A DNA stretch of 64,000 nt from Aliarcobacter sp017996075. GTDB taxonomy: Bacteria; Campylobacterota; Campylobacteria; Campylobacterales; Arcobacteraceae. The notes beneath the pieces were generated by a model that saw only the letters and a list, made by a program, of their open reading frames with translations, searched no databases and was not told where the DNA came from. Below are positions 7,722 to 16,633 of this stretch, one piece after another. The position numbers and the translations under genes are program-made. The stretch lies in NCBI RefSeq assembly GCF_051062515.1, contig NZ_JAMXEK010000002.1; one strand, given 5' to 3'. Position 1 is the first letter of the stretch. Every line of letters starts with the position of its first letter.

Positions 7722-9006
7722 TTTCTAAAATACTTATTGCTTTTTTTATTTGTTCTTCTGTTGCATTTGGATAAAGTCTTTTTATAGCTAAAAATTTATT
7801 ATCTTCAATTTCAACATCTATTATATTCTCATTATTAGCACTAATTAACATTTCAATAGTTGATTGAGCTCCTAGTGCTAGTTCTGAACCATCTGTCAGA
7901 TAAGAACGTTGAGTGGTACTCAAATTTGAGTGTGACAACATTTTTGAAACAGAAAATATATCTGCACCATTTCTTAGTGAAACTACTCCTACCATACTTC
8001 TTAAATCATGCATAACCATATTATGTATATCAATACTTCTCATACACTTTTTAAAATGATAAATTGTATTATCTCTACCCATATCAAAAATTCTTCCAGT
8101 TGTTGTTTTTTGTTCTTGAATTGCCTTTTGTAAAATAGGTAAAAGTTTAAAAGTATGTTCTTTTTTATTTTTAGAGTTTTCAGCAGGTATTACAAATGTA
8201 TTATTTTTATAATTTACATGTTCATGTTTTAATTGTAAAACTTCATTTACTCTTCGCCCTGTAAGTAGAAATGCAAATATTCCTCTTAAAATTGGATGTT
8301 CATACGTTAAGAGAGCTTTTGCAATTTTCATTGCTTCTTCATCACTTCCTTTAAATTTCCTTTCACTTGTATGTTTTGGAAATACAATTTTTTTCCAATT
8401 TAGCATTACATCATTAACTTCAAGAAGAGGTTGCATTACAAGTTTGATTGTTTTTATGGTTGTAGGCTTTTTCTTTTTTTCTATAGCTTCATTTATTAAA
8501 TTTTGGATATGAGTTTCTGTTATATCATCGATAATCATTTTATTAAAAGCATTTGATAAATAGTTTTTATAACAAACTTCGTAAACTTTTATTGTATTAG
8601 CTCTTTTATCTATCCTTTTAACATTTATCCAAGCTTGATACACATTTTCAAAACTTCTATCTTTTGGATCTACTTTAGATAATTTTATATTTTCTGTTTT
8701 TAAAGTACCTTTTTCTTTTAATATTGAAATCATTTCATTTCGTTTTGAAATCATACTTTCAACAGCTCTTATAATAGATGTTCCTTTGGTAATATTAAAA
8801 ACTTTCTTACCTCTACATCTTTTATTTTTATATATAGCTTCAATTGCTATTTCAATTTTATAATTTCTATTGGGTGTAGCTGTTACACCTTTAGCTGTAT
8901 ATTTTTCTTCACTAGGTTTTAAAAGAATATACATTCCTTGAGCTCTTTTATCACCAGCTTCTAATTTAATTTTAAATGGTACTGTTTTTTCTTCTAAAAT
9001 AACCAT
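7714..9006 (-). CDS. tyrosine-recombinase integrase
   Basis: The 430-residue site-specific integrase has an N-terminal arm-binding region (about 1-90), a SAM-like core-binding region (about 115-200) and a catalytic domain. Catalytic residues visible are Arg251 (LTGRRVNE), His333 and Arg336 (HDLR), His359 (LSHS) and nucleophile Tyr369 (TQRSY). It reads away from the right att repeat, 130 bp from it, as expected for the enzyme that inserted this element. All catalytic residues are intact, so excision may still be possible. Confidence 0.93.
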   Translation of the reverse strand: MVILEEKTVPFKIKLEAGDKRAQGMYILLKPSEEKYTAKGVTATPNRNYKIEIAIEAIYKNKRCRGKKVFNITKGTSIIRAVESMISKRNEMISILKEKGTLKTENIKLSKVDPKDRSFENVYQAWINVKRIDKRANTIKVYEVCYKNYLSNAFNKMIIDDITETHIQNLINEAIEKKKKPTTIKTIKLVMQPLLEVNDVMLNWKKIVFPKHTSERKFKGSDEEAMKIAKALLTYEHPILRGIFAFLLTGRRVNEVLQLKHEHVNYKNNTFVIPAENSKNKKEHTFKLLPILQKAIQEQKTTTGRIFDMGRDNTIYHFKKCMRSIDIHNMVMHDLRSMVGVVSLRNGADIFSVSKMLSHSNLSTTQRSYLTDGSELALGAQSTIEMLISANNENIIDVEIEDNKFLAIKRLYPNATEEQIKKAISILEIN

Positions 9007-9025
9007 GATTACGCCTTTGAGTTAA

Positions 9026-9065
9026 ATCCCTACTTTTTTATAAAAAATCAAAAAAAAGTAGGGAT
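9026..9065. repeat. inverted repeat between integrase and attR
   Basis: Perfect 14-bp arms (9026-9039 and 9052-9065, ATCCCTACTTTTTT and its complement) are separated by 12 bp just upstream of the integrase start. Two TAATTGT motifs follow (near 9064 and 9075), similar to the core of the att repeat. It may be an arm-type binding site, an integrase operator or a barrier to read-through from rseP; sequence alone does not decide. Confidence 0.5.
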
Positions 9066-9138
9066 AATTGTGAGTAATTGTATTTTAATATAGCTTAATA
9101 TATCTTTTTTGAAAGTAACAAAACCCTTAAAATAGGGC

Positions 9139-9170
9139 TTTATAGTTGATTGTAATTAATTGTATTAGTT
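9139..9170. repeat. attR: right 32-bp direct repeat, overlapping the rseP stop
   Basis: This is the second copy of the 32-bp core. Its last six bases are the final sense codon and stop codon of rseP on the minus strand, so the element inserted at the very 3' end of rseP without damaging it. Confidence 0.85.
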
Positions 9171-10223
9171 GTTTAAAAATATTCTGTTAATATCATTATA
9201 AATTCCAAGTAGCATCAAGCTTCCTAAAATTAACCATCCCATTATTGTAAGAAACATAAAAACTTGATCACTAGGTTTTTTTCTCATAATCATTTCGTAT
9301 AGATTAAACATAATATGTCCACCATCAAGTGCTGGAATTGGAAGAAGATTTAAAACCCCTAAATTTACAGATATTAAAGCTGTAATTGTTAAAAGTGCTA
9401 TTAAAGAACTTTCACTAGCATCGCTTATAACTTTTCCAATAGTAATAACTCCACCAATCTCACTGCTAGGAATTACTCCAGAAATTAGTTTTTGAACACC
9501 TTGAAAAATCATAGTTGAAGCAAAAATAGTTTTTTCATAGGCATAAGTTAAAGAGTCAAAAAAACTTAATTCTAAAGTTACTACTTCCCCTTTTGGTGCT
9601 ATTCCTATCATTCTTTTTTTAATATTTTCATTAAACATATTTTGACTATCACTAATTACAGGATTAATTGTTTTTAGGATAATTTGATTATCTCTTTTTA
9701 CATAAAACTGTAAAGAACCTTCTGAACTTGTGATAACTTTACCTATTTCATCCCAAGATTTTATATCTATGTTATTTATTCTTATAATCTCATCATTAGT
9801 TTGTAATCCAGCAACTGCTGCAACAGAGTTTGAGCTAATATTTCCAATAACAGGAGCTAAAGTTTTAGCACCCATAAGTGCAATACTAAAGTATAAAATA
9901 GCTGCTAAAATAAAGTTTGCAAATGGACCTGCAAATAAAATTATAATTCTTTGCCAAGGTTTTTTTGTATTGTATGAGTCATCTCCACTTTCTACTAAAG
10001 TAGGGTTTGAGTCATTTTGACCTTTCATCTGTACATATCCACCAAGCGGAATCAGCGCAAACTGCCAAGTTGTACCTGCCCAATATTTACTATAAATTGC
10101 TTTTCCAAATCCAATTGAAAATTTCTCAACCTTTACACCAAAAAATCTTGCTGCTAAAAAGTGTCCTAATTCATGAAAAAATACTAAAAAAGATAAAACC
10201 AGTAAAAAAGTTATAGTACCCAA
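9165..10223 (-). CDS. rseP: site-2 zinc metalloprotease RseP
   Basis: The 352-residue intramembrane protease has the zinc motif HELGH at residues 17-21, a PDZ-like domain in the middle (VAGLQTNDEIIRINN) and the C-terminal PIPALDGGH segment that supplies a further metal ligand. It has at least four membrane segments. Family members cut membrane-bound anti-sigma factors and remnant signal peptides. It is the last gene of a tight minus-strand operon, 8 bp after pgsA. Its stop codon lies in the right att repeat. Confidence 0.95.
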   Translation of the reverse strand: MGTITFLLVLSFLVFFHELGHFLAARFFGVKVEKFSIGFGKAIYSKYWAGTTWQFALIPLGGYVQMKGQNDSNPTLVESGDDSYNTKKPWQRIIILFAGPFANFILAAILYFSIALMGAKTLAPVIGNISSNSVAAVAGLQTNDEIIRINNIDIKSWDEIGKVITSSEGSLQFYVKRDNQIILKTINPVISDSQNMFNENIKKRMIGIAPKGEVVTLELSFFDSLTYAYEKTIFASTMIFQGVQKLISGVIPSSEIGGVITIGKVISDASESSLIALLTITALISVNLGVLNLLPIPALDGGHIMFNLYEMIMRKKPSDQVFMFLTIMGWLILGSLMLLGIYNDINRIFLNN

Positions 10224-10231
10224 AAAAATCC

Positions 10232-10774
10232 TTAAGCTTTGAAGTAATCTCTAGTATATTCAAAACCAGAGTATAGAGTTAAAGCTACTGCAAACCATAA
10301 AAGAGTAGTTGCATATGGCCAGTTCATAATTAAAAATCCAATAGCAAACATTTGGGCTACTGTTTTTACTTTACCAACCATAGTACTTGCTACATTTTTG
10401 CCTTCAGCTACTGCAACAACTCTTAAACCTGTAATAAAAAATTCTCTAGAAAGTATCAAAAATACAGCCCAAGCACTAGCTCTATCAAGAACCATAAGAC
10501 CTAAAAATCCAGCAAGAACTAGCATTTTATCAGCAAGAGGGTCTAAAATTCCACCTAATTTTGTCATTTGATCCCAGCTTCTTGCAATAAAGCCATCAAA
10601 AAAATCAGTAACTGATGCAATTACAAATACAAGCCCTGCAAAATAGTCAAACCAAGATGGATGCCAAGATGAGAATAATGAATTGTCTCTATTAATAAAA
10701 AACCATAGCATTAGCGGAGCTAATGCTATTCTAAATAGAGCTAAAATATTTGGAAGATTTAGATTTTTTGACAT
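10232..10774 (-). CDS. pgsA: CDP-diacylglycerol-glycerol-3-phosphate 3-phosphatidyltransferase
   Basis: This 180-residue integral membrane enzyme makes phosphatidylglycerol phosphate, the committed step to phosphatidylglycerol and cardiolipin. The CDP-alcohol phosphotransferase signature is clear: DG..AR followed by G...D...D in FFDGFIARS...LGGILDPLADK. Several hydrophobic segments are visible. Its start overlaps the stop of the SDR gene by one base, so translation is likely coupled within the operon. Confidence 0.95.
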   Translation of the reverse strand: MSKNLNLPNILALFRIALAPLMLWFFINRDNSLFSSWHPSWFDYFAGLVFVIASVTDFFDGFIARSWDQMTKLGGILDPLADKMLVLAGFLGLMVLDRASAWAVFLILSREFFITGLRVVAVAEGKNVASTMVGKVKTVAQMFAIGFLIMNWPYATTLLWFAVALTLYSGFEYTRDYFKA

Positions 10775-11553
10775 TATCTAAAAGTTGTCCCACCATCAAC
10801 TATTAATGTGTGTCCAGTAATCCAAGAAGCATCAGAAGTACATAAGAAATAACAAGATTGTGCTAAATCTTCAGGTTGACCAATTCTATTTAATGGAGAG
10901 TATTCAGCTGTTTTTGCTTTTACCTCTTCATAGTTTGTAAATGCTTTTAGAGCATCTGTATCAATAGGACCACCTGAAACTGCATTTACTCTAATTCCCA
11001 TTTCACCAAGTTCATTTGCAGCATATTTAACCATTGTTTCAACAGCAGCTTTATTTGTTCCATGACCCGCATAGTTTTCAATATATACTAAATTTCCAGT
11101 TGAAGATAAAGATACAATAGCTCCTCCACCAACCTTTTGCATTCTTTTTGCTGCTTGTTGTGCTCCACATACAAATGCATTTACAGTTGCAGTATAAATA
11201 TTGTTTAATCCTCTTGGTTTTAATTTCATAAATTTACCATATCCACCTACAACAGCACGTCCATAAATCATAGCATTTGAGATAAAAAAGTCAACTCTAT
11301 CAAAATCTTTATCTATCTCTTCAAAAAGGTCTTTATAAAATTCTGGCTCTAAGATATTAAAAGGGTATGCACGGCATTTTACACCAAATTTAGCTTCTAC
11401 ATCTTTACAAATTTCAAGAGCTACTTCACCATTTGAATTGTATGTGAATGCAACATTTACACCATTACTTGCAAATTTATACACACACTCTTTTCCGATA
11501 CCTTTTGTACCACCTGAAATTACTAAAGTTTTCCCTGACATAGAATTACTCAT
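10774..11553 (-). CDS. short-chain dehydrogenase, FabL-like enoyl-ACP reductase candidate
   Basis: This is a 259-residue Rossmann-fold SDR. The cofactor motif is SGGTKGIG near residue 14. The active site reads YAGHGTNK, so tyrosine and lysine are seven positions apart (Y-x6-K) rather than the usual Y-x3-K. That spacing is typical of enoyl-ACP reductases FabI and FabL, and the SSTGN and DGG-terminus context is closest to FabL. The likely role is the last reduction step of fatty-acid elongation. It lies between dapA and pgsA and overlaps each by a single base. An ordinary 3-oxoacyl reductase is less likely given the spacing. Confidence 0.75.
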   Translation of the reverse strand: MSNSMSGKTLVISGGTKGIGKECVYKFASNGVNVAFTYNSNGEVALEICKDVEAKFGVKCRAYPFNILEPEFYKDLFEEIDKDFDRVDFFISNAMIYGRAVVGGYGKFMKLKPRGLNNIYTATVNAFVCGAQQAAKRMQKVGGGAIVSLSSTGNLVYIENYAGHGTNKAAVETMVKYAANELGEMGIRVNAVSGGPIDTDALKAFTNYEEVKAKTAEYSPLNRIGQPEDLAQSCYFLCTSDASWITGHTLIVDGGTTFR

Positions 11554-12440
11554 TATTTTACTACCTCATATTTTTTTAAGATTTTTTCTAATTTCTCTAA
11601 AGTCTCATTGCTTGGTTTTGTTAATGGTAATCTAAACTCTAAGCTATCTAATAAACCACTTAAATACATAGCTGCTTTTATAGGAATAGGGTTACTTTCA
11701 CAAAATAGGACTTTGTTTAGTTCAAACAAATCATTATGAATTTTTAAAGCTGTTTTGAAATCTCCACTCATAACTGAGCTTACAAGTTTTGATTTTAAAT
11801 TTGGAACTAAATTTGAAGTTACAGATATAATACCTTTTGCGCCACTTGCTAACATTGCAAAATCGACACTATCATCACCTGAGAAAACAAAGAAATTTTC
11901 TCTTTGTGAAATAATTGCAGTAGCTCGTTCAAGTGAACCAGTTGCCTCTTTTATACCATAAATATTTTTTACATCATCAAAAAGTCTAATAGCAGTTTCT
12001 GGTAATAAATCAACACCAGTACGTCCAGGAACATTGTATAACATAAAAGGGATTTCAACTGATTGTGCTATTGTTTTATAGTGTTGATATAGTCCTTCTT
12101 GAGTTGGTTTATTGTAGTATGGAGTTATTGATAAAATTCCATTTGCACCAATTTCTTGAGCAAATTTTGCAATATCACATGCTTCACTAGTTGCATTTGA
12201 ACCAGCCCCTGCAAGAACTTTCACTCTTGTATTTTTACAAGTAGCAACTGCTACTTCTATACACTCTTTGTGTTCTTTATGTGAAAGTGTAGCACTTTCA
12301 CCTGTTGTTCCTACCGGAGAAACAGCATCTACACCATTTGCAATTTGTCTTTTTATAAGAGTTTCATATTTTTCTAAATCAAGTTTTCCATTTTTAAATG
12401 GTGTAATCAAAGCAGTCATAGAGCCAATAATGGTATCCAT
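11553..12440 (-). CDS. dapA: 4-hydroxy-tetrahydrodipicolinate synthase
   Basis: The 295-residue aldolase condenses pyruvate with aspartate semialdehyde, the first committed step to diaminopimelate and lysine. It shows GTTGESATL near residue 44, the tyrosine in YNVPGRTG near 135 and the Schiff-base lysine in GIKEATGS near 163. The length is standard. It lies 10 bp after the M16 peptidase gene in the operon. A meso-DAP dehydrogenase at 61.3 kb could act later in the same pathway. Confidence 0.96.
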   Translation of the reverse strand: MDTIIGSMTALITPFKNGKLDLEKYETLIKRQIANGVDAVSPVGTTGESATLSHKEHKECIEVAVATCKNTRVKVLAGAGSNATSEACDIAKFAQEIGANGILSITPYYNKPTQEGLYQHYKTIAQSVEIPFMLYNVPGRTGVDLLPETAIRLFDDVKNIYGIKEATGSLERATAIISQRENFFVFSGDDSVDFAMLASGAKGIISVTSNLVPNLKSKLVSSVMSGDFKTALKIHNDLFELNKVLFCESNPIPIKAAMYLSGLLDSLEFRLPLTKPSNETLEKLEKILKKYEVVK

Positions 12441-12450
12441 CTTTTTCCTT

Positions 12451-13767
12451 TTATTTTTTATTTTCTTTTAAAATAAGAGTTGTTGAATTCTCTTTTACTA
12501 AATATTTTTTTGCAACATTTACAATATCTTCAACTTTTAGTTTTTCTAAATTTGCTTCATACTCTAAAAGTGGTTTTATATTGTCACGAACTAGATAAGT
12601 TCCAAAAAGAGAAGCTACATCGCTAGAGCTTTCTAAAGAGTAGATAAAGTCTGCTTTTGTATTTATTTTAAGCTTATCTAACTCTTTTTCTTTAATTTCA
12701 CCTTTTTGAATTTTTGATATTATATCTAAAATCTCTTTTTCTATTTTTAAAGCATCAACATTTTCATTTGCAACAGCCATAAACATAAAAACTCCAGGAT
12801 CTTTTAACTCCATATTATAAGCATAAACACTATTTGCTAATCTTTTTTCATCTACTAAAACTTTTTGTAAAATTGAGCTTTTACCACTGCTTAAAAGTTG
12901 AGATAAAGCACTTAATGCTATTTGATCTTCATGTTCAAAATTTGGAATATGATAAGTCATAGCAAGCATTTGTAAATTTGATTCTTTATTTATAACAGCT
13001 CTTCTTTCACCATCTTGCTTTGGTTCTACTGTATGAATAGAACTAGGTATCTCTTTTGTGTTTTTTATATCTTTGAAGTGTTTCTCAACATAAGAAAAAA
13101 CATCATCTTTTTTTATATCTCCAGCAACTACTACTATTGCATTTTGTGGTTGATAATATGTTGAGTGAAAATCTTTTATATCTTCAATACTCCAATTTTT
13201 AATATCATCCATAAATCCAATTGGAGTCCAGTGATATGGGTGATACACAAAAGTATTATTAAAAACTCTAAATTGTAAATATCCCATTGGATTATTATCT
13301 GTTCTCCAACGTCTCTCTTCTGCTACAACATCACGTTCTGGTTGAAATTCTTCATCGTTTAAAGTTAAATTTTGCATAAGTTCACTAAAAAGTTCAAGAG
13401 ATTTATCTGTATTTTTTGATGAAGTTTTTATAAAATAGTGAGTGTAATCAAAGCTTGTACCTGCATTGTTTACTCCACCAAAACCTTTTACAATCTCATC
13501 AAACTCGCCAGCTTTTAGATTTTTTGTTGATTTGAAGTTTAAATGTTCTAACATATGGGCGATTCCACTTTTCCCCATCATCTCATTTCTACTTCCAACT
13601 TTGTAAAAAACATCAACAGAAACTACATTTGTGTTGTTATCCATAGGAATTGCAACAATTTGTAATCCATTGTCTAAGTTTTTTGTATAATAATTTGGCA
13701 AACTATTTGCACTCATAAACTCTCCAATAAAAATATAAATTATAAAAATTTTTAAGAAATTTCTCAT
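12451..13767 (-). CDS. secreted M16-family zinc peptidase
   Basis: The 438-residue protein begins with a hydrophobic signal sequence (FLKIFIIYIFIGEFMSA). The inverted zinc motif HMLEH of the M16/insulinase family follows near residue 72, with the distal ligand glutamate in VVAEERRW about 76 residues later. It contains both halves of one M16 unit and is likely a periplasmic peptidase (PqqL/YmxG-like). The single-base overlap with pyrD points to a common transcript. Confidence 0.92.
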   Translation of the reverse strand: MRNFLKIFIIYIFIGEFMSANSLPNYYTKNLDNGLQIVAIPMDNNTNVVSVDVFYKVGSRNEMMGKSGIAHMLEHLNFKSTKNLKAGEFDEIVKGFGGVNNAGTSFDYTHYFIKTSSKNTDKSLELFSELMQNLTLNDEEFQPERDVVAEERRWRTDNNPMGYLQFRVFNNTFVYHPYHWTPIGFMDDIKNWSIEDIKDFHSTYYQPQNAIVVVAGDIKKDDVFSYVEKHFKDIKNTKEIPSSIHTVEPKQDGERRAVINKESNLQMLAMTYHIPNFEHEDQIALSALSQLLSSGKSSILQKVLVDEKRLANSVYAYNMELKDPGVFMFMAVANENVDALKIEKEILDIISKIQKGEIKEKELDKLKINTKADFIYSLESSSDVASLFGTYLVRDNIKPLLEYEANLEKLKVEDIVNVAKKYLVKENSTTLILKENKK

Positions 13768-14825
13768 TATCTTAAATTTGCTCCAATAGCTTCAGAAATA
13801 TTATCATAGCCATCAGCTTTTAAAAGTTCTAGTAAATCTTGATTTATTTTTCTAACCATTGAAGGTCCTTCAAAAATTAAACTAGAATAAACTTGTACTA
13901 AAGAAGCTCCATTTTTTATTCTTTCATAGGCTTGATTTGCATTTGAAATTCCACCAACGCTTATTAATATAGCTTTTCCATAAAGCTCACGAGCAATCTC
14001 TTTAAATAAAAGTGAAGATTTTTCACTCAAGACTTGACCACTTAATCCTCCAAAATCTTTACAATTTGGAACTAAACTATAATCAATAGTTGTGTTTGTT
14101 GCAATAATTCCAGCTGCTCCACTATTTATAGCAGTTTTACATAACTCTATTGCTGTTTGTACTTCCATGTCAGGTGCAATTTTTAATAAAATTGGTTTAT
14201 TTGTAAGAGTTTTTGCCATAGAGAAAAGTTCATTTATAAACTTCTCATTTTGTAAATCTCTTAAATTTGGTGTATTTGGACTTGATATATTTATTACAAT
14301 ATAATCACCATAAGATTCTAGCTTTTTTATTAAAGTTTTATAGTCATTTAAAGCATACTCTTCTGGAGTTGTTTTATTTTTTCCAATATTTACTCCAATA
14401 GGTATAGAAAAAGGGTAAACTTTTTTCAAATTTTTTAAAACTGCGTGAGCTCCTAAATTGTTGAATCCCATTGCATTTTGAACAGATTTATATTCAGGAT
14501 ATCTAAACATTCTAGGTTTTGGATTTCCATCTTGTGGCATAGGAGTAGTTGTTCCAATCTCTGTAAATCCAAATCCCATACTCTTCATGGCTTTAACCAT
14601 TGTTGCATTTTTATCAAATCCAGCTGCAAGACCTACAGGATTTTCAAATTTTACATTAAAAATTTTTTGATGAAGTCTTTCATCACTTATAAAATTCTTT
14701 TTTTCATAATAGTTTTTTAGTAACTTACATTTTCCAAGAAGTTTTAAACCAAATTCAGCAATATTATGAGCTTTTTCAGGTTCAAACATAAATAGTATTT
14801 TTTTTAGATTTTCATAACTAAACAA
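13767..14825 (-). CDS. pyrD: dihydroorotate dehydrogenase (quinone), class 2
   Basis: The 352-residue FMN enzyme oxidises dihydroorotate in pyrimidine synthesis and passes electrons to the quinone pool. Visible are AAGFDKN near residue 65, the catalytic-serine region NISSPNTPNLR near 178, LLKIAPD and the phosphate-binding SVGGISN. The N-terminal extension before the barrel is typical of the membrane-associated class 2 enzymes. It is the first gene of the run that ends with rseP. ABC exporter and pyrD are separated by 45 bp. Confidence 0.96.
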   Translation of the reverse strand: MFSYENLKKILFMFEPEKAHNIAEFGLKLLGKCKLLKNYYEKKNFISDERLHQKIFNVKFENPVGLAAGFDKNATMVKAMKSMGFGFTEIGTTTPMPQDGNPKPRMFRYPEYKSVQNAMGFNNLGAHAVLKNLKKVYPFSIPIGVNIGKNKTTPEEYALNDYKTLIKKLESYGDYIVINISSPNTPNLRDLQNEKFINELFSMAKTLTNKPILLKIAPDMEVQTAIELCKTAINSGAAGIIATNTTIDYSLVPNCKDFGGLSGQVLSEKSSLLFKEIARELYGKAILISVGGISNANQAYERIKNGASLVQVYSSLIFEGPSMVRKINQDLLELLKADGYDNISEAIGANLR

Positions 14826-14870
14826 AGAGTTTCCTTTTTTTAAAAATTCAAATATATTAGCAAAAAATAA

Positions 14871-16580
14871 TCAAATATTTGCTGAATTATACAATCTTTG
14901 GTACTCTGTGCTATTTTCTAAAAGCTCTTCTTGAGTTCCAATATCTACAATTTCTCCATTTTTAAAGACAGCAATTTTTGAAGCATTTCTTATAGTGCTT
15001 AATCTGTGAGCTATTACAAAAGTAATTCTATCTTTACTCACTTCTTCTATTACTTGACTTATTAAAGATTCACTTTTATTATCTAATGCAGATGTTGCTT
15101 CATCTAAAATTAATATTTTTGGATTTTTATATAAAGCTCTTGCTATTGCAATTCTTTGTCTTTGACCACCGCTTAAATTTGTTCCAAATTCATCTAAAAC
15201 TGTGTTAATACCTTTTTTCATACTTAAAACAAATTCATAAGCATGCGCTTGTTTTAAAGCTTCTATAACTTTTAAATCATCAAGTTCTTCACCATAAGAT
15301 ACATTTGCTGCAATTGTATCATTAAAAATATATACTCTTTGAGTTACAATACTTATGTTTTCTCTCAAAGTTTTTAAAGATAAATCTTTTATATCTATAT
15401 TATCAAAAGTTATTTTTCCTACACTTGAGTCATAAAATCTAACCAAAAGATTTATTAAAGATGATTTTCCTCCTCCGCTATCGCCTACTAGAGCTACTAT
15501 TTCACCTTTTTTTGCTTCAAGATTTATATTTTTTAAAGCTTCAAGATCATCATATTTTAAAGATATATTTTCAAATTTAATACTATTTATACTATCTATT
15601 TTTTCTATTTCTCCAGATTTTATAGATGGAGATTTTTCAAAAATACTATTTATTCTCTCATTTGCTGCAAGTGCATCTTGCATTTTATTATATAAACCAG
15701 ATATTCTTTTTATTGGAGTGTAAAGCATAAAAAGTGCTGCTATAAAAGAGCTGAATTCACCAGTTGTTAGCTCACCACTTATAACTTTGCTTCCACCAAC
15801 CAAAATAACAGCTCCAAAAGCTAAACTTCCTAAAATCTCCATAAGTGGTGATGTTAATTCGTTTGTTCTTACAGCTTTCATATTGTATTTAAAGAAAATC
15901 ATATTAAATACACTAAATTTTTTTGCTTCTAAAATTTCAGTGTTATTTGCTTTTATTATCTCAATATTATTAAACGATTCTGTAAGGCTTGATGTAATAT
16001 CTGAGTTGCTCTCTTGAGATTTAAAAGATAGTTTTTTCATCTTTTTTGCTAGTAAGCTTAAAGGATAAAAAGCCAAAGGTAAAACAATAAGTCCATAAAA
16101 TGCAAGCTCAGGTGAACGATAAATTACAAGTGCAACTAAAGCAACAATAGTTAAACTCTCTCTTATTATCTCAGCTAAATATCCAGAAACAGCACTTTGA
16201 ATCCTATTTATATCATTTATTATTCTACTTACAAGTTCTCCTCCATGTGTTTTTTGGAAAAAATCTAAGTCTAGTTTCAAAACATGTGAAAAAAGTCTAT
16301 CTCTTATAATTCTTGTTATATCTTGCCCAATATAAGATATAAAATATGCTTGAATATATCCACCAAAACCTTTTGCTGTATATAAAACAACTACGATTAT
16401 TGGCATAATATATAGCATATCTACGTTTTTATTTATAAAAATATCATCTAAAAGAGGTTGAATAGCATAAGCTGTTCCAGCAGTTGCACTTGCAACTAGA
16501 ATAATTCCAATAAAAGCATAAAAAATCTGTAATTTATAGTTTTTATAAAATGGTGTGTATTGTTTAAAAAAATTTATCAT
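14871..16580 (-). CDS. msbA: MsbA-like ABC exporter, permease and ATPase fused
   Basis: The 569-residue half-transporter has six membrane segments in the first 310 residues and an ATPase with Walker A GDSGGGKSS near 365, signature LSGGQRQR near 470 and Walker B ILILDEATSALD. MsbA-type proteins flip lipid A-core across the inner membrane as homodimers. Its position next to pyrD matches my recollection of Campylobacter, where msbA is also beside pyrD. A general multidrug exporter cannot be excluded from sequence. Confidence 0.88.
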   Translation of the reverse strand: MINFFKQYTPFYKNYKLQIFYAFIGIILVASATAGTAYAIQPLLDDIFINKNVDMLYIMPIIVVVLYTAKGFGGYIQAYFISYIGQDITRIIRDRLFSHVLKLDLDFFQKTHGGELVSRIINDINRIQSAVSGYLAEIIRESLTIVALVALVIYRSPELAFYGLIVLPLAFYPLSLLAKKMKKLSFKSQESNSDITSSLTESFNNIEIIKANNTEILEAKKFSVFNMIFFKYNMKAVRTNELTSPLMEILGSLAFGAVILVGGSKVISGELTTGEFSSFIAALFMLYTPIKRISGLYNKMQDALAANERINSIFEKSPSIKSGEIEKIDSINSIKFENISLKYDDLEALKNINLEAKKGEIVALVGDSGGGKSSLINLLVRFYDSSVGKITFDNIDIKDLSLKTLRENISIVTQRVYIFNDTIAANVSYGEELDDLKVIEALKQAHAYEFVLSMKKGINTVLDEFGTNLSGGQRQRIAIARALYKNPKILILDEATSALDNKSESLISQVIEEVSKDRITFVIAHRLSTIRNASKIAVFKNGEIVDIGTQEELLENSTEYQRLYNSANI

Positions 16581-16633
16581 ATATTCCCTAAAATTAAAAA
16601 AAAGTGTTTGATTTTATCAAATTTTTGCTAAAA

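Larger units (their letters stand above)
4622..9170. mobile_element. small integrated element carrying hipBA and a tyrosine integrase
   Basis: The element is bounded by a 32-bp exact direct repeat (4622-4653 and 9139-9170). It carries an IS4-like insertion sequence at the left end, a hipB-hipA pair and an integrase gene next to the right repeat. An integrase beside one att site with direct repeats at both ends is the classic layout of a site-specifically integrated element. Identity continues imperfectly about 15 bp to the left of each core. No replication, packaging or conjugation gene is present, so it is either a minimal passenger island or a decayed larger element. Confidence 0.85.
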
